NCBI GenBank assembly: GCA_002343425.1
Contig: DDSO01000065.1
Span: forward strand, 1-8,286
DNA from: Brevundimonas sp. UBA2388
GTDB lineage: Bacteria > Pseudomonadota > Alphaproteobacteria > Caulobacterales > Caulobacteraceae
DNA: 8,286 nt
Direction of reading: 5' to 3'
The notes beneath the pieces were generated by a model, which searched no databases, had not been told where the DNA came from, and saw nothing but the letters and a program-made list of their open reading frames with translations. Position 1 is the first letter of the stretch, and each line of letters begins with the position of its first letter. Position numbers and translations under genes: made by a program. Positions 1 through 6,238 of this stretch are shown in pieces.

Positions 1-42
1 TACTTGAGCGCCGACGAGACGAGCGTAGGCCAGACAATAAAG

Positions 43-75
43 AACGGCCCCCGGAGCGATCCGGGGGCCGTTTTG
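43..75 (+). terminator. Intrinsic terminator, probably bidirectional
   Basis: A perfect 12-bp inverted repeat (43-54 pairing with 61-72, rich in G and C) encloses a 6-nt loop and runs into TTTT on the + strand. On the - strand the hairpin is followed by a weaker T-rich stretch (TTCTTTATT). It can therefore end a + strand gene lying left of the window, for which the TGA at 5-7 is a possible stop, and also the leftward DUF302 gene that stops at 101. The hairpin is directly visible; use in both directions is inferred. Confidence 0.88.
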
Positions 76-100
76 CTGTGTGGTGTTTGGACGGCCCGGC

Positions 101-490
101 CTAGAGGCGATCCAGAGCCCGGCGGAGACTGGCCCCGATCTCCGCGGCCTTGGCCTTCAGCGCCGGGTTGTCTATGGCCGCCATCGAGGCGGCCGGGTCC
201 ACGGCAGCGACTTCCGCGCCCGATCCCGACGGCAGCTGTTGGACAATGACGTTGCAGGGCAGCATGACGCCGACCTTGTCCTCCTGCATCAACGCCTCAT
301 GCGCCGCCTTCGGATTGCAGGCGCCGAGGATGACATAGGGCCGGAAATCGAGGTCCAGCTTTTCCCGAAACGTCTCGGTGACGTTGATCTCGGTGATGAT
401 TCCGAAGCCTTCAGCCTTGAGCGCGTCGCGCGTGCGGGCGACGGTCTCCTCGAACGGGCGGTCAGTGGTCGTGCTGTAATAGTAGGGCAT
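101..490 (-). CDS. DUF302 domain-containing protein
   Basis: A 129-residue protein that is essentially a single DUF302 domain. Family hallmarks are visible: an N-terminal stretch resembling a amphipathic helix (about residues 13-28), the FGIITEINV strand (29-37), the DFRPYVILGACNP segment (48-60) and LPCNV (77-81). Cys58 and Cys79 sit in the two conserved motifs. There is no signal peptide or membrane segment, so it is probably cytoplasmic. The biochemical role of the family is not established. The start is supported by GAGAGGA about 6 bases upstream of the ATG. The gene lies 65 bp downstream of the L,D-transpeptidase gene on the same strand and may be co-transcribed with it, although a small hairpin lies between them. 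Family assignment is confident; function is open. Confidence 0.93.
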   Translation of the reverse strand: MPYYYSTTTDRPFEETVARTRDALKAEGFGIITEINVTETFREKLDLDFRPYVILGACNPKAAHEALMQEDKVGVMLPCNVIVQQLPSGSGAEVAAVDPAASMAAIDNPALKAKAAEIGASLRRALDRL

Positions 491-512
491 GCGAATTCCT
501 CTCGGCTGCAGT

Positions 513-538
513 CAACGTCCGGGAGGGGGCCGACGTTG
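513..538 (-). other. Hairpin between the transpeptidase and DUF302 genes
   Basis: CAACGTC (513-519) and GACGTTG (532-538) form a 7-bp inverted repeat with a 12-nt G-rich loop. No T-tract follows on either strand, so it is a poor intrinsic terminator. It could partially attenuate transcription or stabilise the transcript between the two leftward genes, or it may be incidental. Confidence 0.3.
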
Positions 539-555
539 CCCGCATTGGGGGTGGG

Positions 556-1596
556 TCAGATAAACCGCACCACTACGCCCGGCCTGACCCCGGCGGCCAG
601 CTGTTCGGCGTCCCAGTTGGTCAGGCGGACGCAGCCGTTCGAGGCGGTCTTGCCGATCTTTGACGGATCGGGCGAGCCGTGGATGCCGTAGGTGTCGCGT
701 GACAGGTCGATCCAGACGGTGCCGACCGGGTTGTTCGGGCCGGCCGGGACCACGATCCGCTCGTCGCCGCGGTCGTAGCTGACGCGTTCGGGGTCATAGG
801 TGTAGTCCGGCTCGTTCGCGACGCCGACCACGGTCACCGTGCCCGACGGGGCGGGCCGTTCGCTCGAGCCGATGGTGGCGGGATAGAAGGCCAGCAGGGT
901 TCCGGCCTCGTCGAAGGCGCGGGCCGAGCGCTCGGTCTTGTCGATGACGATGCGGGCGACGCCGGTCAAAGGCGTGTCGTCGACCGCAGGGACGACGAGC
1001 GTCTGGCCCGCGCGCCGGAAGTCGACGCCGGGGTTCAGGCCCTGAAGCAGGGCCTCGGTGACATGGAAGCGTTCGGCCAGTCTTTCGAGGGCGCTGGTGA
1101 AATTCGTGCCTGCGCGTGCGGTCTCGGCGAGATCGTCTCCGGGCGGGGGGCTGAACGGCCCGGCGATGTCGGCGGCGGTGAGGGTATATTGCGCCATGAC
1201 GGGGCCCGCATCGGCGGCGGCGAGCGCCTGCAGCAGGGCGGCGTCGGCGCCGCCGTCCTCGCCGAGGTCATTGGCCTTGCGCCAGGCGGCGATGGCTTGG
1301 CGGGTGTTCTCGCCGCCGAGGCCGTCGATCACCCCCGGCGAGAAGCGCGAGCGGTCCAGCAGGATCTGCAGCCGGACCATGCCGGGGTCGGGCGCGTATG
1401 CCGGCGTCGGAGCGCCTTCGGTCGGCGGGGTGGCCGGACGCAGGTCCGGCCGGGGCAGGCCGGCCTCGATCTGGGCAGCGGTCAGCAGCGGTCGCGGAGC
1501 CGCGGCCTCGGGCGGCGGGGCGGGAGCGGGCTCTGGCGCGCCGCAGGCGGCGAGGGTGAGGAGGCTGGCGGAGGCAAGGATCAGGCGAAAGGACAT
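556..1596 (-). CDS. L,D-transpeptidase (YkuD family) lipoprotein with peptidoglycan-binding domains
   Basis: A 346-residue protein predicted to form or modify 3-3 peptidoglycan cross-links (or attach proteins to peptidoglycan) in the periplasm. Residues 1-18 form a lipoprotein signal ending in the lipobox LTLAAC, with Cys18 as the lipidation site, followed by a Pro/Ala-rich linker to about 70. Residues 73-125 resemble a PG_binding_1 domain, and 165-203 a LysM-like domain (NPGVDFRRAGQTLVVP). The C-terminal YkuD catalytic domain spans about 214-346 and carries His306-Gly, then SNGCVR with the catalytic Cys322. The ATG at 1596 is chosen over an in-frame GTG at 1635 because only the shorter form begins with a proper signal peptide; the Shine-Dalgarno in front of this ATG is weak. 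It lies 81 bp downstream of a small ORF on the same strand and 65 bp upstream of the DUF302 gene. The family is clear; the exact cross-linking specificity is not. Confidence 0.95.
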   Translation of the reverse strand: MSFRLILASASLLTLAACGAPEPAPAPPPEAAAPRPLLTAAQIEAGLPRPDLRPATPPTEGAPTPAYAPDPGMVRLQILLDRSRFSPGVIDGLGGENTRQAIAAWRKANDLGEDGGADAALLQALAAADAGPVMAQYTLTAADIAGPFSPPPGDDLAETARAGTNFTSALERLAERFHVTEALLQGLNPGVDFRRAGQTLVVPAVDDTPLTGVARIVIDKTERSARAFDEAGTLLAFYPATIGSSERPAPSGTVTVVGVANEPDYTYDPERVSYDRGDERIVVPAGPNNPVGTVWIDLSRDTYGIHGSPDPSKIGKTASNGCVRLTNWDAEQLAAGVRPGVVVRFI

Positions 1597-1677
1597 GGGA
1601 TTCCGGTTGGTTGCGGTCCGGTCCCAACCCCTCACGTTCCCGCCTGTTCCAGCACAATTCCGGCACGTGCGCCGCGG

Positions 1678-1848
1678 TCAGGAGTTCGGCTTGCCGGTCG
1701 CCGGGTCAGTGGCGGTCTCGCCGGAGTTGGACGAACCCTCCGACCCCTTCGGCTCGGTGGCGGGGCGGGGCGGCGCGCCCTCGCGCGCGGGGGTGCGCTG
1801 ATCCTCGGTCTCGATTTCACGATTGTCGGGTCGGCCGGGTGTGGACAT
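1678..1848 (-). CDS. Small hydrophilic, probably disordered protein (unknown)
   Basis: A 56-residue ORF with a GGAG ribosome-binding site 6 bases before its ATG and a TGA stop. The product is rich in Pro, Glu, Ser, Thr and Gly, has no Cys, no Trp and no hydrophobic segment, and ends ATDPATGKPNS, which looks like an intrinsically disordered polypeptide. A longer in-frame version starting at 1932 would add 28 Cys/Arg-rich residues of random appearance and is disfavoured. It sits 81 bp upstream of the transpeptidase gene on the same strand and could be the first gene of that transcript. No family is recognised. That it is real rests on the ribosome-binding site and the biased composition only. 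Confidence 0.5.
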   Translation of the reverse strand: MSTPGRPDNREIETEDQRTPAREGAPPRPATEPKGSEGSSNSGETATDPATGKPNS

Positions 1849-1912
1849 GGGAGCTCCGCTGGATTGTCTGCAACGGCAACGCCTGCAGCGACCCAAGGCT
1901 CCGCACAGACTT

Positions 1913-1927
1913 CGTTCACCATGAACG
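1913..1927. promoter_or_regulatory. Palindrome in the divergent intergenic region
   Basis: CGTTCA-CCA-TGAACG is a perfect 6-bp inverted repeat with a 3-bp spacer in the 156-bp region between the leftward small ORF and the rightward acyltransferase gene. Symmetry and position fit an operator for a dimeric regulator. It is not the direct repeat GTTC-N7-GTTC known as the alphaproteobacterial LexA box. Function is inferred from position only. Confidence 0.3.
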
Positions 1928-2004
1928 CTCACCGGCCTGAAACGGGCGCGGGGTTAGACCTTGGGGGAAGGGCGGTCCGTCACGGGTCGCCGAAGGACGG
2001 CTGC

Positions 2005-3153
2005 ATGACTTCGCTGAAGGTGGACATCGTCGGGATCGATACGCTCGGCGAGGCGGAGTTGGCGGCGTGGCGCGCCATGCTGGCCGCCAATCCGGCGCTG
2101 GCCAGCCCCTATTTCCGGCCGGAGTTCGCCCGGGTCGCCGGGGGCGTCAGCCCGAGGGCGGCTGTCGCGGTCTTCTCGCGCGGCGGCGAGACCGTCGGCT
2201 TCTTCCCGCATCAGCGGCGCGGCGGGGCGATGCAGCCGCTGGCGGCGCCGATGAACGACTATCACGGCGTCATCGCCCGTCCGGGCATGGCCCCTTCGCT
2301 GGAAGAGGCTGCGGAGGTGTTGGGCGCGACCCGGCTGAACCTGACCGCCTGGGTCGGGCCGACCGCGCTGGGCGAGGGTCGTCGCACGGTCCAGGTCGAG
2401 CTCGGCGACGACGGTTATGACGGCTGGTACGCCGAACGCAGGGCGTCGCATGGCAAATTCTTCAAAGACAAGGAGCGCGCCCGGCGCAGCATGGAGGCCG
2501 AGCTGGGGCCGCTGCGCGTCGAACGGGACCTGCGCGACCCGGCGCTGCTGGACTGGCTGATCGACCTCAAGCGCGACCAGTACCGGCGGACGGGCCGTCA
2601 CGACATCTTCGCCTGCGGCTGGACCGCAGACCTGCTGCACGCCCTGCTCAAGGAAGAGGGCGAGGGCTTCGGCGCCTCCATGGCCGCGCTGTGGGCCGGC
2701 GACCGGCTGACGGCGGTGGAATATTCGCTGCACGCCGGCGACCAGTATCACTTCTGGTTCCCAGGCTATGAGCCCAGCCTGTCGCGCTGCTCGCCGGGCA
2801 TACTGCTGAGCATGGACACGATGCGGATGGCCTCGGAGTACGGCTATCGCACCTTCGACTTCGGTTTCGAGGGCGAGCACTACAAGAAATATTTCTGCAA
2901 CGGCTTCAAGGAGGTGCGCGAGGCCGTGGTGCTGCGGCCCGGTCTGGGCGCGGCCATGAGCCAGGCCGCGGTCGGCGCGCTGAACCTGGCCGGGGGCGAC
3001 CGCGGTGACCGGCTTCGCACCAGCGTGCGCCGCCGCTGGGCCGCCATCGAGGCCTGCGAGACCACGCCGTCCGCCCGCATGATGGGCGCCATGCAGGCGG
3101 CGGGCGCCGCCCTTGCAAAGGTCCGCGCAACCGCCAACCGCGTTCCGGCCTGA
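2005..3153 (+). CDS. GNAT-fold acyltransferase, CelD/BioF2-like
   Basis: A 382-residue protein resembling the BioF2-like/CelD acetyltransferase family (Acetyltransf_6 type), in which two GNAT-like halves use acyl-CoA or a related donor to modify amino groups, often in exopolysaccharide or cell-wall synthesis. The N-terminal half carries FRPEFARVAG (37-46) and the segment leading to MNDYHGVI (83-90). The C-terminal half (about 146-305) has the helix KFFKDKERARRSME, then LIDLKRDQYRRTG, then the characteristic FDFGFEGEHYKKYFCNGFKE (285-303). The last 75 residues are a less typical Ala/Arg-rich tail. There is no signal peptide, so it is probably cytosolic. The start is supported by AAGGACG 6 bases upstream of the ATG; longer in-frame extensions run through unlikely sequence. 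It lies 5 bp upstream of a JmjC-like cupin gene and is probably translationally coupled to it. Caulobacter HfsK, a holdfast acyltransferase, belongs to this broad type, but orthology cannot be claimed. The substrate is unknown. Confidence 0.88.
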   Translation: MTSLKVDIVGIDTLGEAELAAWRAMLAANPALASPYFRPEFARVAGGVSPRAAVAVFSRGGETVGFFPHQRRGGAMQPLAAPMNDYHGVIARPGMAPSLEEAAEVLGATRLNLTAWVGPTALGEGRRTVQVELGDDGYDGWYAERRASHGKFFKDKERARRSMEAELGPLRVERDLRDPALLDWLIDLKRDQYRRTGRHDIFACGWTADLLHALLKEEGEGFGASMAALWAGDRLTAVEYSLHAGDQYHFWFPGYEPSLSRCSPGILLSMDTMRMASEYGYRTFDFGFEGEHYKKYFCNGFKEVREAVVLRPGLGAAMSQAAVGALNLAGGDRGDRLRTSVRRRWAAIEACETTPSARMMGAMQAAGAALAKVRATANRVPA

Positions 3154-3158
3154 GACAG

Positions 3159-4076
3159 ATGAAGAGCAACATCCAGACCCGCACCCGCTATTCCGGCCCG
3201 ATCGCCGAAGCCGCCGTCCATCCGCACAGTCTGGTGGAGCAGGGCTTCGCCTCCGACGAGGCGCTGGCGGCGGTGCTGGACCGCTATCCGGCCGAGCTGT
3301 TCGACATCAATCTGTACGACTACGACGACGAGGGTCAGGTTTCCCTGCGCACGGGCGCGCGCGGCAAGCTGGACGGCGCCGGGCTGCTGGCCGCGATCCA
3401 GCAGGGGCGGCTGTGGTGCAATCTGCGCTCGGTCGAGACCGGGTGGCCCGAGCTGTGGGCCGCCGCCATGGGCGAATTCGGCAAGGTGCAGGGGGCGTAT
3501 GCCGGCCTGCGCGCGGTGAACGCCTCCGGCCAACTGATCCTGTCGTCGCCCAAGGCGCGGGTGCCCTATCATTTCGATGCGGCGGGGGTGGTGCTGTTCC
3601 ATATGCGCGGGCGCAAGCGGATCTTCGTCTATCCGGGCGACGAGGCGCATCTGGCCGAGATCGACATGGAACAGGTGGTGTCACGCCAGACCACCGAGGA
3701 ACTGCCCTATGTCCGCGCCTTCGAGGCGGACGCCCAGGTCATGGATCTGGAGCCGGGGCAGGCCCTGACATGGCCCTTCTATGCGCCGCACCGGGTCGAG
3801 AACCTCGACCGGTTCTGCGTGTCCCTGTCGATCGAGTTCCAGACCTGGCCGACGCGCTTCCGCAACGGGGCGCTGTTCACCAATGCGGTGCTGCGCAGCC
3901 GGGGCGGACGACCGCGCATGACCGACCGCATGGCGACGCCCGAACTGGCCGCGCGCTGGGCCGCCTCGATTGCGCTGAAGCGGGCCGGGGTCCTCAAGAG
4001 CCGGCTCGCGACCTTCGAGCGCGACTTTGTGCCCGAGGTCGGCGTCGAGGACGGGGCCGGTGCGTTGCGCGGTTGA
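3159..4076 (+). CDS. Cupin-like (JmjC-type) protein, putative Fe(II)/2-oxoglutarate oxygenase
   Basis: A 305-residue protein with a JmjC-like cupin core at about residues 125-228. The segment VPYHFDAAGVVLFHMRGRKRIFVYP (136-159) supplies His138-x-Asp140 and the following G-x-KR that is typical after the first metal motif in FIH-like hydroxylases. WPFYAPHRVEN (205-215) supplies the distal His211. Together these form the His-x-Asp...His triad that binds Fe(II) in 2-oxoglutarate oxygenases, so catalytic activity, for example hydroxylation of a protein or small molecule, is plausible but unproven. The N-terminal 120 residues and the C-terminal helical, Arg-rich 70 residues (234-305) are not recognised. 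There is no signal peptide. Only five bases separate its ATG from the upstream stop codon, and its own ribosome-binding site is poor, so translation probably depends on the acyltransferase gene. Proteins of this type are sometimes labelled as cupin transcriptional regulators, but no DNA-binding domain is visible. Confidence 0.85.
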   Translation: MKSNIQTRTRYSGPIAEAAVHPHSLVEQGFASDEALAAVLDRYPAELFDINLYDYDDEGQVSLRTGARGKLDGAGLLAAIQQGRLWCNLRSVETGWPELWAAAMGEFGKVQGAYAGLRAVNASGQLILSSPKARVPYHFDAAGVVLFHMRGRKRIFVYPGDEAHLAEIDMEQVVSRQTTEELPYVRAFEADAQVMDLEPGQALTWPFYAPHRVENLDRFCVSLSIEFQTWPTRFRNGALFTNAVLRSRGGRPRMTDRMATPELAARWAASIALKRAGVLKSRLATFERDFVPEVGVEDGAGALRG

Positions 4077-4129
4077 GGGCGCGGCGGGCCGTTCCTTACA
4101 ACGAAGTCATGACCTCGATTTAAAGTGAC

Positions 4130-4154
4130 TTGACGACGGGGCGGTCGCACTTTC
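4130..4154 (+). promoter_or_regulatory. Candidate housekeeping promoter for the GIN-domain gene
   Basis: TTGACG at 4130-4135 matches the Caulobacter housekeeping -35 element. Eleven bases later, GCACTTTC (4147-4154) matches the GCTANAWC-type -10 element only partly. It lies about 30 bp upstream of the next start codon, in the 108-bp gap after the cupin gene. The -35 is good and the -10 weak. Confidence 0.35.
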
Positions 4155-4184
4155 CGGGCACAGTCCGGAGAGGGAACCCGTGTC

Positions 4185-5084
4185 ATGAAACCCGTTATCA
4201 CATCCGCCGTCATCGCCGCCGCCGCCGCCGCCGCCGTCATGGCCGCACCGGCCTTCGCAAAGGACGGCCCCGAGGTCGAAATCCGCCACGCCGTGGCCCG
4301 CGTCGCCGTCATCGTTGAGGACCGAACCGACGTCGTCGTCGAGGTCGAGCAGGGCTCCTCCGGTCTTCCGGCCATTCAGATTTCCCGCGTCGGCAATGAG
4401 GTCCGCATCGACGGCGGCCTGCGCCGCCGGGGCTTTCTCAGCCGGGGCGACGGCATCCGCGACTGCCGGTCCGGCCCCGACAACGCCCAGCGCCCCGGCG
4501 ACGGCGCTTCGGTCGAGGTCCGTGACCACGGCCGGATCAATATTTCGGACGCGCCGATGATCGTCATCCGCACGCCGCGTCAGGTGGACGTTTCGGCAGG
4601 CGGCGCGGTGTTCGGCTCGGTCGGACGGGGCGCGGCCTCGGTCGAGCTCGGCAACGCCGGCTGCGGCTACTGGAATGTGGCCAATACGGAGGGACCCGTG
4701 TCGCTCAGCATCGCCGGCTCGGGCGACATCCGCGCTGGAACCTCGACATCCCTCGATGTGAGCATCGCCGGATCGGGATCGGCCCGGGCGGGTGCCACCC
4801 GCGACCTCGACGTTTCCATAGCCGGATCGGGTGACGTCACGGTCGCGCGGATCGAGGGGCCGATGGGCGTTTCCATAGCCGGGTCGGGCGACGTCGTGGT
4901 CCGCGACGGAACCAGCCCCGACGTCGATATCAGCATCGCCGGCTCGGGCGATGTGAACTTCGGCGGCGTGGCGGTGGACGTTGATGTTTCGATCCTCGGC
5001 ACCGGTGACGTGACCATCGCCCGCGCCACCGGCGCGGTCAGCCGCTCCATCGCCGGCAGCGGGGATCTTCGCATCGGCAACTGA
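4185..5084 (+). CDS. Secreted GIN-domain (DUF2807) beta-helix protein
   Basis: A 299-residue exported protein of the DUF2807 type (the head GIN domain of putative auto-transporter adhesins). Residues 1-25 form a signal peptide with seven consecutive alanines and a cleavage site APAFA-KD. Residues 27-170 form a beta-rich N-terminal part with Cys94 and Cys160, which could pair in the periplasm. Residues 173-299 hold seven repeats centred on SIAGSGD, spaced 18-20 residues, as expected for rungs of a beta-helix. The protein ends right after the last rung, with no barrel or membrane anchor, so it is probably periplasmic or surface-released rather than a true autotransporter. The start has GGAGAGGGA about 9 bases upstream. 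It is followed by a strong terminator, so it ends its transcription unit. The adhesin label is a family name; the actual function is unknown. Confidence 0.88.
   Translation: MKPVITSAVIAAAAAAAVMAAPAFAKDGPEVEIRHAVARVAVIVEDRTDVVVEVEQGSSGLPAIQISRVGNEVRIDGGLRRRGFLSRGDGIRDCRSGPDNAQRPGDGASVEVRDHGRINISDAPMIVIRTPRQVDVSAGGAVFGSVGRGAASVELGNAGCGYWNVANTEGPVSLSIAGSGDIRAGTSTSLDVSIAGSGSARAGATRDLDVSIAGSGDVTVARIEGPMGVSIAGSGDVVVRDGTSPDVDISIAGSGDVNFGGVAVDVDVSILGTGDVTIARATGAVSRSIAGSGDLRIGN
4215..4235 (+). repeat. Run of seven GCC codons in a signal peptide
   Basis: Seven identical GCC alanine codons (residues 11-17) form a 21-bp trinucleotide tract in the hydrophobic core of the GIN-domain protein's signal peptide. 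Slippage in such a tract would lengthen or shorten the core by whole residues and leave the frame intact. Confidence 0.9.
4707..5081 (+). repeat. Seven degenerate ~57-bp coding repeats (SIAGSGD rungs)
   Basis: The serine that opens each SIAGSGD copy falls at residues 175, 193, 211, 230, 250, 269 and 288. Six copies keep SIAGSG; the copy at 269 reads SILGTGD, and the copy at 193 ends GSGSA instead of GSGD. At DNA level most units have diverged. The third and fourth (4812-4838 and 4869-4895) are almost identical and share the rare isoleucine codon ATA, as expected after a recent unit duplication. Confidence 0.9.
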
Positions 5085-5108
5085 TCCCCCTCAGTCGCCG
5101 TGCGTGGG

Positions 5109-5143
5109 AAGGCCCGGGAGCGTGGAACCCTCCGGGCCTTTTT
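5109..5143 (+). terminator. Intrinsic terminator of the GIN-domain gene
   Basis: AAGGCCCGG (5109-5117) pairs perfectly with CCGGGCCTT (5132-5140), with one further G-T wobble towards a 12-nt loop, and runs into TTTTT (5139-5143). It lies 25 bp after the stop codon of the GIN-domain gene and points in the right direction for it. Confidence 0.88.
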
Positions 5144-5172
5144 CCTTGCCTGCTCCTGGGCAGGCGCCCGAC

Positions 5173-5205
5173 AAAAAGCCCCGGCGGATCGCTCCGCCGG
5201 GGCTT
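5173..5205 (-). terminator. Intrinsic terminator of the porin-like gene
   Basis: A perfect 13-bp stem (5176-5188 with 5193-5205) closes a TCGC loop. On the - strand it is followed by TTTTT, the complement of 5173-5177. It lies 23 bp after the stop of the leftward porin-like gene. On the + strand the T-tract is poor, so it acts mainly leftward and serves only as a backup for rightward transcription. Confidence 0.88.
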
Positions 5206-5228
5206 CTGTCTGTCAGCCTGCCGGGTCC

Positions 5229-5978
5229 TTACAGGATGCCGAGCAGCGAGCCGATGCCCACGCTCGACGCACCGGCGCCGGCGCGGTCGCGGGACTGCTG
5301 GCCGCCGCCGAAGGAGTAGCGGACGCCGACGTTGAAGCTGTCGACTTCCAGATCGATGTCGCCCAGATCCGAGCGGGCGTAGCCGGCGGTGACCGAGAAC
5401 GGCGTGGCGCCGATGTCGTATTCCGCGCCGAGGCCCCAGGTCCAGGCGTCCACGTCCGCATCGTCAACCGAGTCATAGGTGACGCCGGCGTTCAGGCGCA
5501 GGCTCGGGGTGACGTAGAAGGCCGCGTCGCCGCCGGCCGTCCAGATCTCGACGCCGTCGACGTCGGTGTAGGCCACGACGCCGGACAGGGTCGCATTGGC
5601 GAGGTATTTCTGGGCGCGGAAGCCGCCGGTCCAGGCCGTGTCGTCGCCCGCGTCAGAAGCGGCCACGAAGCCGCCGAGGCGCATGTCCGAACCGAACATC
5701 CGCGACAGGCCGACCGAAGCGGCGCCGGCGGTGTCGTCGTCACCCAGGAACTCGGTGTTGGTGACATCGGCGGCGAGGGTGACGGTCCATTCGCCGAAGG
5801 CCGGCATGGCGGTGACGCCGTTCAGGGACCAGCTTTCGAGGTCGGCATCGCCGAGGGGGGTGTCGAGGCTGGTGTCAGTATAGCTGACGCCGATCGAGCC
5901 GGCCGGACCGTCCTGGGCCAGTGCGGGGGCGGCGGCGAGCGTTGCGATCGCGGTCGAGAGGAGGATGAGGGATTTCAT
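5229..5978 (-). CDS. Porin-like outer-membrane beta-barrel protein
   Basis: A 249-residue exported protein. Residues 1-21 form a signal peptide with cleavage ALA-QD. The rest alternates short amphipathic strands with Asp/Gly-rich turns, for example GSIGVSYTDTSL, EWTVTLAADVTN, TLSGVVAYTDV, LRLNAGVTYDS, FSVTAGYARSD and SFNVGVRYSF, the pattern of a small outer-membrane barrel. No specific transported solute can be inferred. The last predicted strand ends in Phe223, as barrel C-termini usually do, but 26 further residues follow, rich in Gly, Ser and Ala and ending LLGIL, which is unusual. The start is supported by AAGGAAA 6 bases upstream of the ATG. The gene has its own terminator and a 260-bp divergent upstream region containing an inverted repeat. 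Barrel type is confident; family name is tentative. Confidence 0.82.
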   Translation of the reverse strand: MKSLILLSTAIATLAAAPALAQDGPAGSIGVSYTDTSLDTPLGDADLESWSLNGVTAMPAFGEWTVTLAADVTNTEFLGDDDTAGAASVGLSRMFGSDMRLGGFVAASDAGDDTAWTGGFRAQKYLANATLSGVVAYTDVDGVEIWTAGGDAAFYVTPSLRLNAGVTYDSVDDADVDAWTWGLGAEYDIGATPFSVTAGYARSDLGDIDLEVDSFNVGVRYSFGGGQQSRDRAGAGASSVGIGSLLGIL

Positions 5979-6062
5979 GGCTTTTCCTTCTTGGGCGGCG
6001 TCGGGGAGTCGCGCCGCCAGACCGCCCGGCTATCAGCCACAATCCAAGCTGGGCCATTACAA

Positions 6063-6093
6063 ACCCGTCATAAAACAGCGACTTGTGACGGGT
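6063..6093. promoter_or_regulatory. Inverted repeat upstream of the porin-like gene
   Basis: ACCCGTCA (6063-6070) and TGACGGGT (6086-6093) are perfect inverted 8-mers whose start points lie 23 bp apart, close to two helical turns. The site is about 85-115 bp upstream of the porin-like start and about 145-175 bp upstream of the divergent secreted-protein gene. Spacing and position fit an operator for a regulator binding two half-sites. No matching regulator is encoded in the window. Confidence 0.35.
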
Positions 6094-6238
6094 GTGTCGA
6101 CCCGGATACGCATTGTGGCGCCCCTGCGGCGATCAGGCGGAGGGATAACGGCGCACCTTGTCTTCGCCGTCAGAAACCGGAGGGATCGGGGCAGGGCGCC
6201 CGGGCCTAGGCTGGCGCTCTTCAGGTGGAGAATCGGCC

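Noticed and set aside
1913..1927. LexA (SOS) box
   Set aside because: The element is an inverted repeat GTTC-N5-GAAC, whereas the alphaproteobacterial SOS box is a direct repeat GTTC-N7-GTTC.
1063..2004. Long in-frame upstream extension of the acyltransferase ORF
   Set aside because: It runs antisense through the L,D-transpeptidase and small ORF, is Gly/Arg-rich without domain character, and the ATG at 2005 has a good ribosome-binding site and the family's N-terminus.
1954..2880. 308-codon open frame on the - strand opposite the acyltransferase gene
   Set aside because: It is a GC-rich shadow frame with Arg/Gln/Ala-rich translation and no motif; the + strand product is recognisable.
2880..3650. 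256-codon - strand frame across the acyltransferase/cupin junction
   Set aside because: It is antisense to two recognisable proteins, with no domain signal; such frames are expected at high GC.
4173..4196. Extracytoplasmic-function sigma promoter (GGAAC ... CGTT)
   Set aside because: The spacing is 14 bases, shorter than expected, and the second element lies inside the coding sequence after the start codon.
4707..5081. CRISPR-like or non-coding tandem array
   Set aside because: The 57-bp periodicity is in frame, encodes SIAGSGD beta-helix rungs, varies in length by whole codons and has no constant repeat or unique spacers.
5100..6209. 369-codon + strand frame opposite the porin-like gene
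   Set aside because: It crosses both terminators, and its Gly/Arg/Val-rich translation has no domain; the - strand has signal peptide, barrel strands and ribosome-binding site.
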